Positions 32,147-40,489 of a stretch of DNA of 64,000 nucleotides are shown one piece after another (position 1 is the stretch's first letter; the number at the start of each line of letters is the position of its first letter). A program made the position numbers and the translations under genes. The notes below the pieces were generated by a model that saw only the letters and a list, made by a program, of their open reading frames with translations, searched no databases and had not been told where the DNA came from. The stretch is from an uncultured Lachnospiraceae bacterium (GTDB taxonomy: Bacteria > Bacillota > Clostridia > Lachnospirales > Lachnospiraceae), in NCBI GenBank assembly GCA_944380605.1, contig CALWIA010000010.1, forward strand, positions 1-64,000. The letters are read 5' to 3'.

Positions 32147-32178
32147 AACAGACCCGGACAGCATCTGCCGGGTCTGTT
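32147..32178. terminator. 11-bp hairpin after the spore protein gene
   Basis: AACAGACCCGG (32147-32157) pairs with CCGGGTCTGTT (32168-32178). It lies between the end of the SASP gene and the rsmD promoter. The U-tract on the minus strand is poor (GCGTG follows); the plus strand has TTTCGTTT, so it may stop transcription better in that direction. A shorter repeat (ATGCAG...CTGCAT, 32191-32208) lies beside it. Confidence 0.55.
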
Positions 32179-32218
32179 TCGTTTCGCACAATGCAGGATG
32201 AACTGCATCCGGAGACAT

Positions 32219-32425
32219 TTACTTGCCTGCCATCTGACGCTCCTGCGCTTCGATCATCTTCTTGACCATATATCCGCCTACAGAACCGTTCTGGGCGGAG
32301 GTCAGGTTTCCGTTGTACCCGTTGGTCAGCGGAACGCCCAGCTCAGACGCGACCTCCATTTTGAACTTGTCCATAGCTTCCTTGGCTTCCGGCACATTGG
32401 TGGAATTCGAAGATTTACTTGACAT
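32219..32425 (-). CDS. Alpha/beta-type small acid-soluble spore protein
   Basis: A 68-residue SASP that coats and protects DNA in the spore. It carries the family segments EAKEAMDKFKMEVASELGVPL (residues 13-33) with the germination protease-type acidic site, YNGNLTSAQNGSVGGYMVKKMIEAQERQM (about 38-66) with the conserved SVGGYMVKKM. The N-terminus is Ser-rich. AGGAGG precedes the start. It stands alone between two hairpins, consistent with forespore-only expression, and marks the organism as a spore former. Confidence 0.95.
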   Translation of the reverse strand: MSSKSSNSTNVPEAKEAMDKFKMEVASELGVPLTNGYNGNLTSAQNGSVGGYMVKKMIEAQERQMAGK

Positions 32426-32473
32426 ATAAAACGCCTCCTTGTCTTCAGCTGCTTTGGTTTTGTGCTACATTCC

Positions 32474-32501
32474 TATTATGTGCCCGGAAGAGAATAATAC
32501 A
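32474..32501 (-). promoter_or_regulatory. Candidate forespore (sigma-G) promoter of the SASP gene
   Basis: Minus-strand CATAATA (32480-32474) matches the sigma-G -10 pattern CATnnTA. The -35 side is only partly right: TGTATT (32501-32496) at a spacing of 15. Proposed from the gene's identity more than the sequence. Confidence 0.3.
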
Positions 32502-32551
32502 CTAGAAGGTTCTGCGTAATCTGTCATATTTTGTATGAAAAAACAGCGGCT

Positions 32552-34609
32552 TTACAAGCTCAAATGGTCCAGGCTCCGCTTCAGATAGCGGTCCAGCCGC
32601 CGCTTCAGCTCCTGGTGTTCTTCCGCTTCCAGCCGCGGATCCTGGTCCAGCAGCCGGTCGGTTTCTTCGGATACGGATTTTAAAAGGGAGGCGTCAGTAA
32701 AAATATCCGCCAGCTTGAATTCCATCTCTCCGCTCTGGCGGACGCCGAACATATCTCCCGGCCCCCGAAGCTTCAGATCCTGGGAAGCGATATAAAATCC
32801 GTCGTTGGAATGGTTCAGAATTTCCAGCCGCTTCTGGGCGCCGTCCGGATCGCCGCAGTTGACCATGATGCAGTAGGACTGATGGGCGCCGCGGCCTACC
32901 CGGCCCCGCAGCTGATGCAGCTGGGCCAGCCCGAACCGTTCCGCGTTTTCAATCATCATCACCGTGGCGTTGGGAACGTTGACGCCGACCTCGATCACCG
33001 TCGTGGAAACCAGCACCTGGATGCTGCCCGCCGCGAAGGCCTCCATGACCCGGTTCTTTTCTTTGGGCTTCATCCGGCCGTGGAGCATGCCCACCGTAAC
33101 GCCGGGAAGGGCTTTCTGCAGCTTCCGGCTGTACTCCAGCACGTTTTCCGCGTCCATAAGCTCGCTGGGTTCCACCATGGGGCAGATCACATAGGCCTGC
33201 CGTCCCTTAGCCGCCTGGGCGGCAATAAACTCGTAGGCTTTCTGCCGGTATCCGGTTCCCACAACGCAGTTTTTTATGGGAAGGCGGCTGGCAGGAACCT
33301 GGTCCACCACCGAAATGTCCAGGTCGCCGTAGAGGATAATGGCCAGAGTTCTGGGAATCGGCGTGGCGCTCATCACCAGCACGTGGGGACGGATGCCCTT
33401 GTTTCCCAGGGACTCCCGCTGTCCTACGCCGAACCGGTGCTGTTCGTCGGTGATCACCAGTGCCAGCTGGTCATATACCACCTTTTCCTGAATCAGGGCA
33501 TGGGTTCCCACGATCACCTGGGCTTCGTGGCTCTGTATCTGCCGGTAGGCTTCCCGCCGTTTGGCGGCTGTCAGGGAACCGGTCAGCAGAACCACCGGCC
33601 TCTGAATGCCGTGTTCCGCGAACAGACGGGTGATGGATTCATAATGCTGCCTGGCCAGCACTTCGGTAGGCGCCATAAGCGCGCCCTGGTATCCGCAGCC
33701 GGCGGCTGCCAGCAGGGCCAGCACCGCCAGGATGGTTTTTCCGGAGCCCACGTCGCCCTGCACCAGCCGGTTCATTACCTTTCCGCTGCCCATGTCGGCA
33801 AAAATTTCTGAAAGGGTCCGGTTCTGCGCTTCCGTCAGCTGGTAAGGCAGATGGCTTTGCAGCTCCTCCGTTTCTGCCGTCGGATGAATCACAAAGGGGC
33901 TTTGCTCCTGGTCCCGTCCTTCCTTCAGCCGGCGGACCGCAAGCAGAAAGAGGAAAAATTCATCAAAGACCAGCCGTTTTCGGGCAAACAGAAGGTCCTG
34001 GCGGTCTGCCGGAAAATGGATATGCTCCAGGGCAAAATTGTATTCCGCCAGCTGATATTTGGCACGCAAAGAAGCGGGAAGGTATTCCCGCTCCATTTGC
34101 CGCTGCTGCAGCGCCTGTTCCATGGCCCGGACAATGGTTTTGTTGCTCAGTCCCCGGGTCTGGCTGTACACCGGCTGCAGTGTTTTCATCATTTCCGGAT
34201 ACTGTTCCGGCGTGTAAATTTCCGGCTGCTCCATGGTCAGCCGCCCGTTTTTTCGAACCGCCTTCCCGCAGAAAACGTGCCGGGTGCCGGCCCGCAGTAA
34301 ATTCCGCAGAAACGGCATGTTGAACCACGTCAGCTGCAGAGAGCCGGTATCGTCTTTGAAAGAAATCGCTGTAATCTGAATGTTTTTAAAGCGGCGGACG
34401 GAGGCGTCCTTGGCCAGAACGCCCGATACGGCCCAGGTACCTTCTCCCGGCTGGATTTCTCCGATGGGAACCGGAACCGGATAAGAGCGGTAGTCTCTGG
34501 GATAGTCGCCCAGCAGATCCTCTACCGTATAGATCCCCAGCTTTTCAAACAGGGCGCCGGTTTTTTCACCGACGCCCTTCAGCGAGCGGATGGATGACTG
34601 ATTTTCCAT
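32552..34609 (-). CDS. recG: RecG, ATP-dependent DNA helicase
   Basis: A 685-residue branch-migration helicase that reverses stalled forks. An N-terminal OB-type wedge domain is at about residues 10-210. The helicase core has GDVGSGKTILAVLAL (Walker A, about 288), TDEQHRFGVGQRE (motif II DEQH, about 392), SATPIPRT (motif III, about 417), and the TRG region VEVGVNVPNATVMMIENAERFGLAQLHQLRGRVGRG near the end. The ATG at 34609 follows AGGAG; an upstream TTG overlaps the DAK2 gene. After the stop a stem plus GTTTTTT on the minus strand may be a weak terminator near 32531-32580. Confidence 0.96.
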   Translation of the reverse strand: MENQSSIRSLKGVGEKTGALFEKLGIYTVEDLLGDYPRDYRSYPVPVPIGEIQPGEGTWAVSGVLAKDASVRRFKNIQITAISFKDDTGSLQLTWFNMPFLRNLLRAGTRHVFCGKAVRKNGRLTMEQPEIYTPEQYPEMMKTLQPVYSQTRGLSNKTIVRAMEQALQQRQMEREYLPASLRAKYQLAEYNFALEHIHFPADRQDLLFARKRLVFDEFFLFLLAVRRLKEGRDQEQSPFVIHPTAETEELQSHLPYQLTEAQNRTLSEIFADMGSGKVMNRLVQGDVGSGKTILAVLALLAAAGCGYQGALMAPTEVLARQHYESITRLFAEHGIQRPVVLLTGSLTAAKRREAYRQIQSHEAQVIVGTHALIQEKVVYDQLALVITDEQHRFGVGQRESLGNKGIRPHVLVMSATPIPRTLAIILYGDLDISVVDQVPASRLPIKNCVVGTGYRQKAYEFIAAQAAKGRQAYVICPMVEPSELMDAENVLEYSRKLQKALPGVTVGMLHGRMKPKEKNRVMEAFAAGSIQVLVSTTVIEVGVNVPNATVMMIENAERFGLAQLHQLRGRVGRGAHQSYCIMVNCGDPDGAQKRLEILNHSNDGFYIASQDLKLRGPGDMFGVRQSGEMEFKLADIFTDASLLKSVSEETDRLLDQDPRLEAEEHQELKRRLDRYLKRSLDHLSL

Positions 34610-34616
34610 GGAACTC

Positions 34617-36302
34617 CTATTCAACAGAAATCACGTAATAGTAAATCGGCTGGCCGCCGCTGTGCAGTTCTACTTCGCAGTCCGGACAGGCCTCCTGGGC
34701 TCTTTGGAAAAACGCCTGGGCGCCGGCGTCGTCCACATCTGACCCGTAATAGATGCTGACCAGTTCGGATTCCGGGTCCACCATGGCCTGCAGGGCCTCC
34801 AGAGCGGTGTCTGCCACGTCCGTACCTACGCTGAGGATGCCGGAATCGCCGATGCCCATAATGTCTCCCTGGCGGATTTCCCGTCCATCGATGGAGGTGT
34901 TGCGCACGGCATAGGTGATCTGTCCGGTCCGGACATGGGCCATTTCCTGGATCATATTTTCCAGGTTTTCCTCCGGAGAAAGGTCCGGAGCAAAGTTAAT
35001 CAGCGCCGTAATGCCCTGGGGCACGGTTTTGGACGGAACCACCACAATCTTTTTGTCCTCCGCCAGATGTACCGCCTGCTGCGCCGCCAGGATGATGTTG
35101 CTGTTGTTGGGCAGAATGAAAATGGTTTCCGCGTTGACCTGGTCGATGGCGTTCAGCATGTCTTCCGTACTGGGATTCATGGTCTGGCCGCCTTCGATCA
35201 GGTAGTCCGCGCCGATGCCGCGGAAGATCTTCCCGAATCCCTCACCTATGGAAACCGCTACAAAACCGTAGGGTTTTCTGGGCGCTTCCGCTTCCGGTTC
35301 CTGCTGCAGGGCGGCATCCGCCGGCGTCTGGGCCTGGGCCTGCTGCATATTTAAAAACAGCCGTTCCTGGTGCTCTTCCCGCATATTGTCGATCTTGATC
35401 CGGGAGAGGGAACCGAAGGTCAGCGCCTTCTGAATGGCCAGGCCCGGGTCGTTGGTATGCACATGCACCTTTATGACGTCTTCGTCGGAAACTACTACAA
35501 TGGAGTCGCCGATGGATTCCAGATACTGTTTGAATCCCCGCTCTTTTTCGTCGCTGCAGGGCTGTTCCAGGTTGATGATAAACTCGGTGCAGTAGCCGAA
35601 ATGAATGTCGGCGGTATCCACTGCCTGGGCGGCGTTTACAGAAGGACGGGCCGGCGCCGCGGCACTCTGGCCGGCAGACAGGTCTGCCGTCTTGCCCATA
35701 AGGCCCTCCAGGGCGCCTTTCATCACCTGCATCAGACCCTGGCCGCCGGAGTCCACCACGCCTGCCTGCTTCAGGATCGGCAGCATTTCCGGCGTCTGGC
35801 TCAGCACATAGTCGCCGTGCTCAATGACCTGACGGGAAAATTCCAGGATGTCTTCTGTGGTATCCGCGATTTCCGACGCCTTTTCCGACATGCCTTTCGC
35901 TACCGTGAGGATGGTGCCCTCCTTGGGCTTCATAACCGCCTTGTAGGCAGTCTCCACAGCCCGGGAGAAAGCGGCCGCCAGCACCGGCGTGGTGATTACG
36001 TCCACGCTGCGGATCTCTTTGGTAAATCCGCGGAACAGCTGGGACAGGATAACGCCGGAGTTTCCTCTGGCGCCCCGCAGGGAACCGGAAGAAATGGCCT
36101 TGGCCAGAGATTCCATATCCGGCTGTTCCAGCGCTGCCACCTCTCTTGCCGCCGACATAATGGTCATGGTCATATTGGTTCCCGTATCGCCATCCGGAAC
36201 CGGAAATACATTCAGTTCATTGATCCATTCTTTCTTTGCGTCCAGACTCTGCGCGCCTGCCAGAAACGCGTTCTGCAGAGTCTTCGCGTCTATTGCGTTC
36301 AT
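34617..36302 (-). CDS. DAK2-domain fatty acid kinase-like protein (YloV/FakA)
   Basis: A 561-residue protein of the FakA family, which phosphorylates fatty acids held by FakB/DegV proteins. The DAK2 kinase domain at the N-terminus has NVFPVPDGDTGTNMTMT (about residues 33-49, ATP and metal binding Asp residues) and GARGNSGVILSQLFRGF (about 81-97). The middle domain (EFIINLEQPCSDE) and C-terminal DegV-related part (ILPNNSNIILAAQQAVHL, about 395-412) follow. A DegV-family partner is encoded at 13142-14008. Start is uncertain: ATG at 36302 is given; a GTG 6 bases upstream has a slightly better SD spacing. recG overlaps by 8 bases only in the longer form. Confidence 0.9.
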   Translation of the reverse strand: MNAIDAKTLQNAFLAGAQSLDAKKEWINELNVFPVPDGDTGTNMTMTIMSAAREVAALEQPDMESLAKAISSGSLRGARGNSGVILSQLFRGFTKEIRSVDVITTPVLAAAFSRAVETAYKAVMKPKEGTILTVAKGMSEKASEIADTTEDILEFSRQVIEHGDYVLSQTPEMLPILKQAGVVDSGGQGLMQVMKGALEGLMGKTADLSAGQSAAAPARPSVNAAQAVDTADIHFGYCTEFIINLEQPCSDEKERGFKQYLESIGDSIVVVSDEDVIKVHVHTNDPGLAIQKALTFGSLSRIKIDNMREEHQERLFLNMQQAQAQTPADAALQQEPEAEAPRKPYGFVAVSIGEGFGKIFRGIGADYLIEGGQTMNPSTEDMLNAIDQVNAETIFILPNNSNIILAAQQAVHLAEDKKIVVVPSKTVPQGITALINFAPDLSPEENLENMIQEMAHVRTGQITYAVRNTSIDGREIRQGDIMGIGDSGILSVGTDVADTALEALQAMVDPESELVSIYYGSDVDDAGAQAFFQRAQEACPDCEVELHSGGQPIYYYVISVE

Positions 36303-36321
36303 GCCCACCGGTTGCTCCTCC

Positions 36322-36678
36322 TTAATCAATCACCCGGACGCCTTCGACAAAAATATTGATTTTGTCAACTTCCATTCCGGTGAATTCTTCTACTTTGTAT
36401 TTCACATTTTCAATCAGGTTGTCTGCAACCGCTGAAATGCTGACGCCGTACGACACAATCACGTGAAAATCCAGAGAAATGTGGTTGTCCTGGATCTCCA
36501 CATTGATGCCGTGGGTCAGACTCTCTTTTTTCAGAAGCTTGACAAGGCCGTCCTTCATGCTGACGGCGGCCATGCCTACGATTCCGAAACATTCCACAGC
36601 CGTAATACCCGCGTACTTGGCGATGACTTCTGGACTGATCCGGATCTCGCCCAGTTTGTTGCTGATACGCCCCTTCAT
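36322..36678 (-). CDS. Asp23/Gls24-family protein (YloU-like)
   Basis: A 118-residue member of the Asp23 (alkaline shock) family. Visible features are LGEIRISPEVIAKYAGITAVECFGIVGMA (about residues 8-36) and the repeated beta-alpha pattern VNVEIQDNHISLDFHVIVSYGVSISAVADNLIENVKYKVEEFTGMEVDKINIFVEGVRV. Asp23 proteins sit at the membrane; YloU is always paired with YloV. The start follows a GGGAGG site. The upstream 416-base gap holds no gene and is dominated by palindromes. Confidence 0.92.
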   Translation of the reverse strand: MKGRISNKLGEIRISPEVIAKYAGITAVECFGIVGMAAVSMKDGLVKLLKKESLTHGINVEIQDNHISLDFHVIVSYGVSISAVADNLIENVKYKVEEFTGMEVDKINIFVEGVRVID

Positions 36679-36759
36679 AGCGATACCTCCCTTGGCTTTA
36701 TAATAAATAGATCATTCTTACGTTTCCTCGCTCACGGGCTTGCGCCCTATATCATCTTC

Positions 36760-36962
36760 CAGATATCCGGCGACGCTCGTGCAAGCACGGCATCTCCGGA
36801 TATCTGTCATCTGATGCACTGCTTAATGCTATCGTGCATATTATACCATGTCTGCTGCGCAGACATGAACCCTCTGGGGGATGCGCACGGTTCGGTTCGG
36901 ACATTACCTCGTTTCACTCGGTCCGAACCGGCGCTGGTATAATATCTTTCGATATTATACCA
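36760..36962. repeat. Cluster of nested palindromes between yloU and rpmB
   Basis: Four stems in about 200 bases: CAGATATCCGG/CCGGATATCTG (36760-36770/36796-36806) with an inner CGTGC/GCACG; CATGTCTGC/GCAGACATG (36847-36855/36859-36867); CGGTTCGGAC/GTCCGAACCG (36893-36902/36921-36930); and TGGTATAATATC/GATATTATACCA (36935-36946/36951-36962). ATATTATACCA at 36838-36848 also matches the left arm of the last one, so 36838-36945 is bounded by 11-bp inverted ends. The whole 36679-37007 gap shows no ORF. It resembles a small non-coding repetitive element or a multi-hairpin RNA leader. Confidence 0.7.
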
Positions 36963-37007
36963 TATTCATGTTTTTGTGTCTATTACGGAAAAAAATGCAA
37001 ATTCTGC

Positions 37008-37036
37008 TTGCAAAATGCGGGCATTTCTGATATCAT
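37008..37036 (+). promoter_or_regulatory. Promoter of rpmB
   Basis: TTGCAA (37008-37013) and TATCAT (37031-37036) with a 17-base spacer. Downstream comes a 45-base leader with an AAGGAGG site immediately before rpmB. Confidence 0.7.
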
Positions 37037-37094
37037 ACATTTGTTATGGATTCCCGGACCAGGGAGCCAAGTTGTGTATAAGGAGGTGCAAACC

Positions 37095-37280
37095 ATGGCG
37101 AAATGTGCAATTTGCGAGAAAGCTGCTCACTTTGGCAACGCGGTGAGCCATTCCCATAGAAGATCCAACAAGATGTGGAAAGCAAACGTGAAATCCGTTA
37201 AAGTAAAGGTAAACGGATGCGCGAAAAAAATGTATGTATGTACTTCTTGCCTGCGCTCCGGTCTTGTGGAAAGAGCTTAA
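37095..37280 (+). CDS. rpmB: 50S ribosomal protein L28
   Basis: A 61-residue L28. MAKCAICEKAAHFGNAVSHSHRRSNKMWKANVKSVKVKVNGCAKKMYVC has the family pattern, with two Cys-x-x-Cys zinc-ribbon-like pairs (CAIC and CTSC), the zinc-containing form. An AAGGAGG site sits 10 bases upstream. A single-gene unit with its own terminator. In Bacillus rpmB is divergent from yloU/yloV just as here. Confidence 0.97.
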   Translation: MAKCAICEKAAHFGNAVSHSHRRSNKMWKANVKSVKVKVNGCAKKMYVCTSCLRSGLVERA

Positions 37281-37296
37281 TCTGAACAGGATGAAA

Positions 37297-37351
37297 AGAG
37301 CCATTGCAGAATAGATGAGCGATCATCTGGAAGCAATGGCTCTATTTTTTT
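37297..37351 (+). terminator. Intrinsic terminator of rpmB
   Basis: AGAGCCATTGC (37297-37307) pairs with GCAATGGCTCT (37333-37343) and is followed by a run of seven T residues (37345-37351). A nested AGATGA/TCATCT stem (37313-37328) lies in the loop. Confidence 0.93.
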
Positions 37352-37373
37352 GCGATACGCCCGCGAACGTCTG

Positions 37374-37514
37374 TCAGCAGTGACAGAACAGATTATATCC
37401 GACAATCATCAGGCCCATGATAAAAAGCAGCAGCGTCAGGGTGGTGGGGAGCAGTACCTTCAGCGCCATGCCCGCCCCGACGCAGAACAGAATCAGGCCG
37501 CACAGCCGTATCAT
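37374..37514 (-). CDS. Small hydrophobic membrane protein
   Basis: A 46-residue product starting MIRLCGLILFCVGAGMALKV and ending IVGYNLFCHC. Two hydrophobic stretches form a hairpin-like membrane protein. The ATG at 37512-37514 has a GGAGG site nine bases upstream, and it sits on the same strand right after gerW (62-base gap). The coding sense is supported by the RBS and hydrophobicity; the family is not recognised. It may be a sporulation-linked small protein because of its neighbour. Confidence 0.6.
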   Translation of the reverse strand: MIRLCGLILFCVGAGMALKVLLPTTLTLLLFIMGLMIVGYNLFCHC

Positions 37515-37576
37515 CGGTCATCCCTCCGTTCTGCCCTTTTCTGTATCATATGCGAAGGGGGACCTGTCTATGACGG

Positions 37577-38017
37577 TCAGGTCTGCGGACGGTCCTTTTC
37601 ACCGGTCTTTTCCGCGGAAGAAGCCATCTCTTCCGCCGCCGCCATGGCGTCCGGCGAGAACTGCTCTCCTACCTGCACCTTGCCGCCCGTAAACCGGTTG
37701 ACCAGATCCGGAACCATATCCAGCATCTTGTTGACCGTATTCTGATTTTTGATATTGACCAGACGAGTGCAGCCGTTCTGGATAACCAGAATCGCGCTGG
37801 GGCTCATCTTCGCGCTCATGCCGCCTCCGCCTCGTTTCTTGGCGTTTTCATCAAAAGATCCGGCGGCCATGCCGCAGGTCACATCCATAAGAGGAACGAT
37901 AATGGCATCGTCTACCCGTATCGCTTCTCCTACTACGGTTTTGGTTGTCACCAGCTGGTCGATTCCCTGAAACAGCGCCTCCACGGCCGAAGCAAACTGA
38001 CTGTTGTTGTCCGCCAT
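37577..38017 (-). CDS. gerW: GerW-family sporulation protein (YtfJ)
   Basis: A 146-residue protein of the GerW/YtfJ family, needed for normal germination in Bacillus. Conserved stretches: VVGEAIRVDDAIIVPLMDVTCGMAAGSFD (about residues 30-58), GGGGMSAKMSPSAILVIQNGCTRLVNIKNQN (about 65-96), and DMVPDLVNRFTGG (about 103-115), the usual GGGxG and MSPSAxL pattern. Start at 38017 is set by GGAGGAATATAAA. It abuts the DUF2953 gene, the same pairing as ytfI-ytfJ in Bacillus. Confidence 0.93.
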   Translation of the reverse strand: MADNNSQFASAVEALFQGIDQLVTTKTVVGEAIRVDDAIIVPLMDVTCGMAAGSFDENAKKRGGGGMSAKMSPSAILVIQNGCTRLVNIKNQNTVNKMLDMVPDLVNRFTGGKVQVGEQFSPDAMAAAEEMASSAEKTGEKDRPQT

Positions 38018-38018
38018 T

Positions 38019-38897
38019 TTATATTCCTCCATTTCTGCGCCAATGCCTTCGCAGGCGCTTTACGTCTTTATTCAAAATCACCTGAAGTCCCAGAATCAGA
38101 AGCACCGCCGTCCGGATCCGGCCGGAAAGGGATACGTCCGCGTCCAGAATTTCTTCTTCAAATACCGGAGTAAACCGGATCTGTCCGCCGTACCACACCG
38201 CCGGCACCGCGCAGAACGTCAGCACCTGTCCGGTTACGGCAGGATCATCAAAGCCAAACACCACTTCCCCGGCGGCTTTTCTGGGCCGGATATGCGCCAG
38301 AAGTTTTTTGAACTTCCGGGTCAGGAAGGCAAACGCCGCCTGATGAGAAGGATCCTGCAGAAATTTCTGCAGCCGCCGGATACGCGCTCCCAGCTGCTGC
38401 CGGCCGGCAAACAGCCGGCGGAAAAAATCCAGGACAGCTTTCTTAAGCTTTCGGAAAAACCGGCCGAGAGACCAGTGTCTCCGCCTCCTGCCGCCCAAAG
38501 AACGGGGAGGTTCTTTGGACAGGGGTTCTTCCCTTTCCGGCAACGGCTGCGCCGGTTCCGGACGGGAAGGCTCCGCCTCCGGGGACTGCCGCGGCTCCCA
38601 GGTCTCCTCCTGCGCGTCAGATTCCTCTTCCTGCTCGTCATATTCCGATGAAAACAGCGGAAAGCCGAAAAGGCGCAGGGAGTAAGCCGGCCCGTCCTCG
38701 TATGTAATCTGCAGAGAGAGCAGATGGAACAGCCAGCTGATGTCCGCGCCGGCCCGCAGCGACCCGTGCCAGGATCCGGACAGCCGGTAGCGTATGGGAA
38801 CCAGCAGGACCAGCAGCGCGGCGGCAAACGCCAGCGCCAGCAGGACCAACAGCAGGATCCCCGCCCATTTCAGAACACACAGCAGAACAGGAAGCAT
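38019..38897 (-). CDS. DUF2953-domain membrane protein (YtfI-like)
   Basis: A 292-residue protein. The N-terminus has one strong membrane helix (ILLLVLLALAFAAALLVLLVPI, about residues 13-34), then a region with YRLSGSWHGSLRAGADISWLFHLLSLQITYEDG, then an acidic and Arg/Glu-rich low-complexity insert (about 80-140), and a DUF2953 domain at about 200-292 (GFDDPAVTGQVLTFCAVPAVWYGGQIRFTPVFEEEILDADVSLSGRIRTAVLL). DUF2953 is typical next to gerW. Probably a membrane-anchored sporulation protein; role unknown. Confidence 0.85.
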   Translation of the reverse strand: MLPVLLCVLKWAGILLLVLLALAFAAALLVLLVPIRYRLSGSWHGSLRAGADISWLFHLLSLQITYEDGPAYSLRLFGFPLFSSEYDEQEEESDAQEETWEPRQSPEAEPSRPEPAQPLPEREEPLSKEPPRSLGGRRRRHWSLGRFFRKLKKAVLDFFRRLFAGRQQLGARIRRLQKFLQDPSHQAAFAFLTRKFKKLLAHIRPRKAAGEVVFGFDDPAVTGQVLTFCAVPAVWYGGQIRFTPVFEEEILDADVSLSGRIRTAVLLILGLQVILNKDVKRLRRHWRRNGGI

Positions 38898-38898
38898 C

Positions 38899-39207
38899 TT
38901 ATAAAAAATCCTCCAGACAAAATCCTCCGGTCTCCCGGTACATATCTTCTACAATTTTCCCTGCCAGAGAAAGGGCTTCCCCGTATCCCACGGCAATGCC
39001 GATTACCAGAAGCTGCCGGTTTTCGTAATACTCCTGCAGCAGGCTCCAGGCAGGATAGATATCAAGGATATTATGCCCGCCGGAGGCCGGCGTAATCACA
39101 AATACACCGGGCAGATACCGGTTTTGCCCCAGTCTGCGCCGGATCAGGCGCCGGCAGCGGCCGGCCAGCTTTCCCACGTACAGACGGTCATGCCAGATCA
39201 GGGTCAT
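38899..39207 (-). CDS. Uncharacterised 102-residue protein in the gerW cluster
   Basis: A 102-residue soluble protein. The first third is basic (RRLIRRRLGQNRYLPGVFVITPAS); the rest is mixed alpha/beta (NILDIYPAWSLLQEYYENRQLLVIGIAVGYGEALSLAGKIVEDMYRETGGFCLEDF). No signal or membrane helix. The family is not recognised. It overlaps the 429-residue gene by 20 bases and abuts the DUF2953 gene by one base, so all are in one unit. The pattern suggests a conserved Clostridia sporulation-cluster gene. Confidence 0.7.
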   Translation of the reverse strand: MTLIWHDRLYVGKLAGRCRRLIRRRLGQNRYLPGVFVITPASGGHNILDIYPAWSLLQEYYENRQLLVIGIAVGYGEALSLAGKIVEDMYRETGGFCLEDFL

Positions 39208-40477
39208 CGTCCAGCAAATCCTGTTTCAGCAGTTCCATGGCCGTTTCCCGTTCCGCCGCGTCGTCGCAGCTTTCCAGGCTGTTCTGGATCGCAGTCCGCA
39301 GTTCGGTAAAAGAGGTCATGACCGGCGGCGTCTGGGAAAGCAGAGACGCCATAACCGCCCGTGTCACCTGCCGGGGAACGGTTCGGAACAATTCTTCCAG
39401 TTCATCAAAAAACGCGCGGCAGCGCTGTTCAATCCACAGATTGTCCGCAGCCTGGGTATCCCGGTCCGCGTCTTCCAGGGAAGCGAAGGCGCTGGAAGAA
39501 AGCAGCCGGTCGATCTTGGCCAGCTCTCCTTCCAGAGGCGTGTCCGCGGCGGCAAACCGCTCCATGGCGTCTTCCTGAATGCCTTCGGTCTGGGCCAGAA
39601 GGCGGGTAACCTCGTCCATGGCTGTTTCGCTGCTGCTGTCATAGCCTTCCATCACTTTCCGGATCACCTGGATCAGCAGCGATTCTTCGCTGCCATCCCG
39701 CAGCGCCTCCGGCCGGCACAGAAGCAGTACATACAGGTCGTTGATCAGCTCTTCCAGCAGAAGGCAGGTGTCGGTAGCGTCCTGAAGGGTCTGGGAAACC
39801 TGGGCCAGAATTTGTACCAGACGGCGGTATTCCGGTTCCTCCATATGCTTAAAATCCGCCTGCCGGAACTGTTCCAGCGCTTCGTACAATTCCGGATACT
39901 GCCCCATGGCTTCCGGCAAATGGAGCATGGCGCTGGAACGCAGCCGCTGGATGTAGTCTTCCAGATCTGCCCGGGCGGAGCCGGCCAGCACCGTCATCCG
40001 CTCCAGCATCATGCCGAAAAATTTCTGACGGGTATAGCGCACCGGCAGCTGGGCAAGCAGCGTCTGCATCCGGTCCCGCATCACCGCGGCGTCCCGGGAA
40101 GAGACGATTTTCTCTGCCGCCGCCTGGGCAAATTCCACCGGCGTCATCTCGGACAGAGGCAGGTCCAGAAACCGGCGTTCCATCCGGTTCAGCACATATT
40201 CATACAGCTGGAAGCAGTCCGCGTATACGGTATAGACTTCCATCTGCGCCGTAATCCGGCGGCGCAGCGCGTCCAATTCCTGTACGGACCCCGCTCCCGC
40301 CAGAAATTCCGTCAAAATCTGGTCAAATTCCTCCCGGACCGTGCCGAAGTCTGCCAACAGCTCCGGATCCTCGGAAATCAGTTCATAGAGTATGTCGTAG
40401 TTTAATGCCAATCGGGAAAAAGAGTACCGGTATGCCGCCGAGATCTTTTTCCGGGCCAGATTGTTTGCCACTGTCAA
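39188..40477 (-). CDS. Uncharacterised all-helical 429-residue protein
   Basis: A 429-residue, strongly helical and acidic protein without membrane segments. The N-terminal ANNLARKKISAAYRYSFSRLALNYDILYELI gives a short amphipathic opening; the rest is a series of helices (for example SSRDAAVMRDRMQTLLAQLPVRYTRQKFFGMMLERM at about 120-155, LLLEELINDLYVLLLCRPEALRD around 220-242, and DRLLSSSAFASLEDADRDTQ about 320-340). No domain is recognised. It overlaps the 102-residue gene by 20 bases and lies 12 bases after cinA. Confidence 0.72.
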   Translation of the reverse strand: MTVANNLARKKISAAYRYSFSRLALNYDILYELISEDPELLADFGTVREEFDQILTEFLAGAGSVQELDALRRRITAQMEVYTVYADCFQLYEYVLNRMERRFLDLPLSEMTPVEFAQAAAEKIVSSRDAAVMRDRMQTLLAQLPVRYTRQKFFGMMLERMTVLAGSARADLEDYIQRLRSSAMLHLPEAMGQYPELYEALEQFRQADFKHMEEPEYRRLVQILAQVSQTLQDATDTCLLLEELINDLYVLLLCRPEALRDGSEESLLIQVIRKVMEGYDSSSETAMDEVTRLLAQTEGIQEDAMERFAAADTPLEGELAKIDRLLSSSAFASLEDADRDTQAADNLWIEQRCRAFFDELEELFRTVPRQVTRAVMASLLSQTPPVMTSFTELRTAIQNSLESCDDAAERETAMELLKQDLLDDDPDLA

Positions 40478-40489
40478 TTCCCCCTGTTT

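Noticed and set aside
36760..36962. CRISPR array
   Set aside because: The repeats are inverted stems, each different, without evenly spaced identical direct repeats or cas genes.
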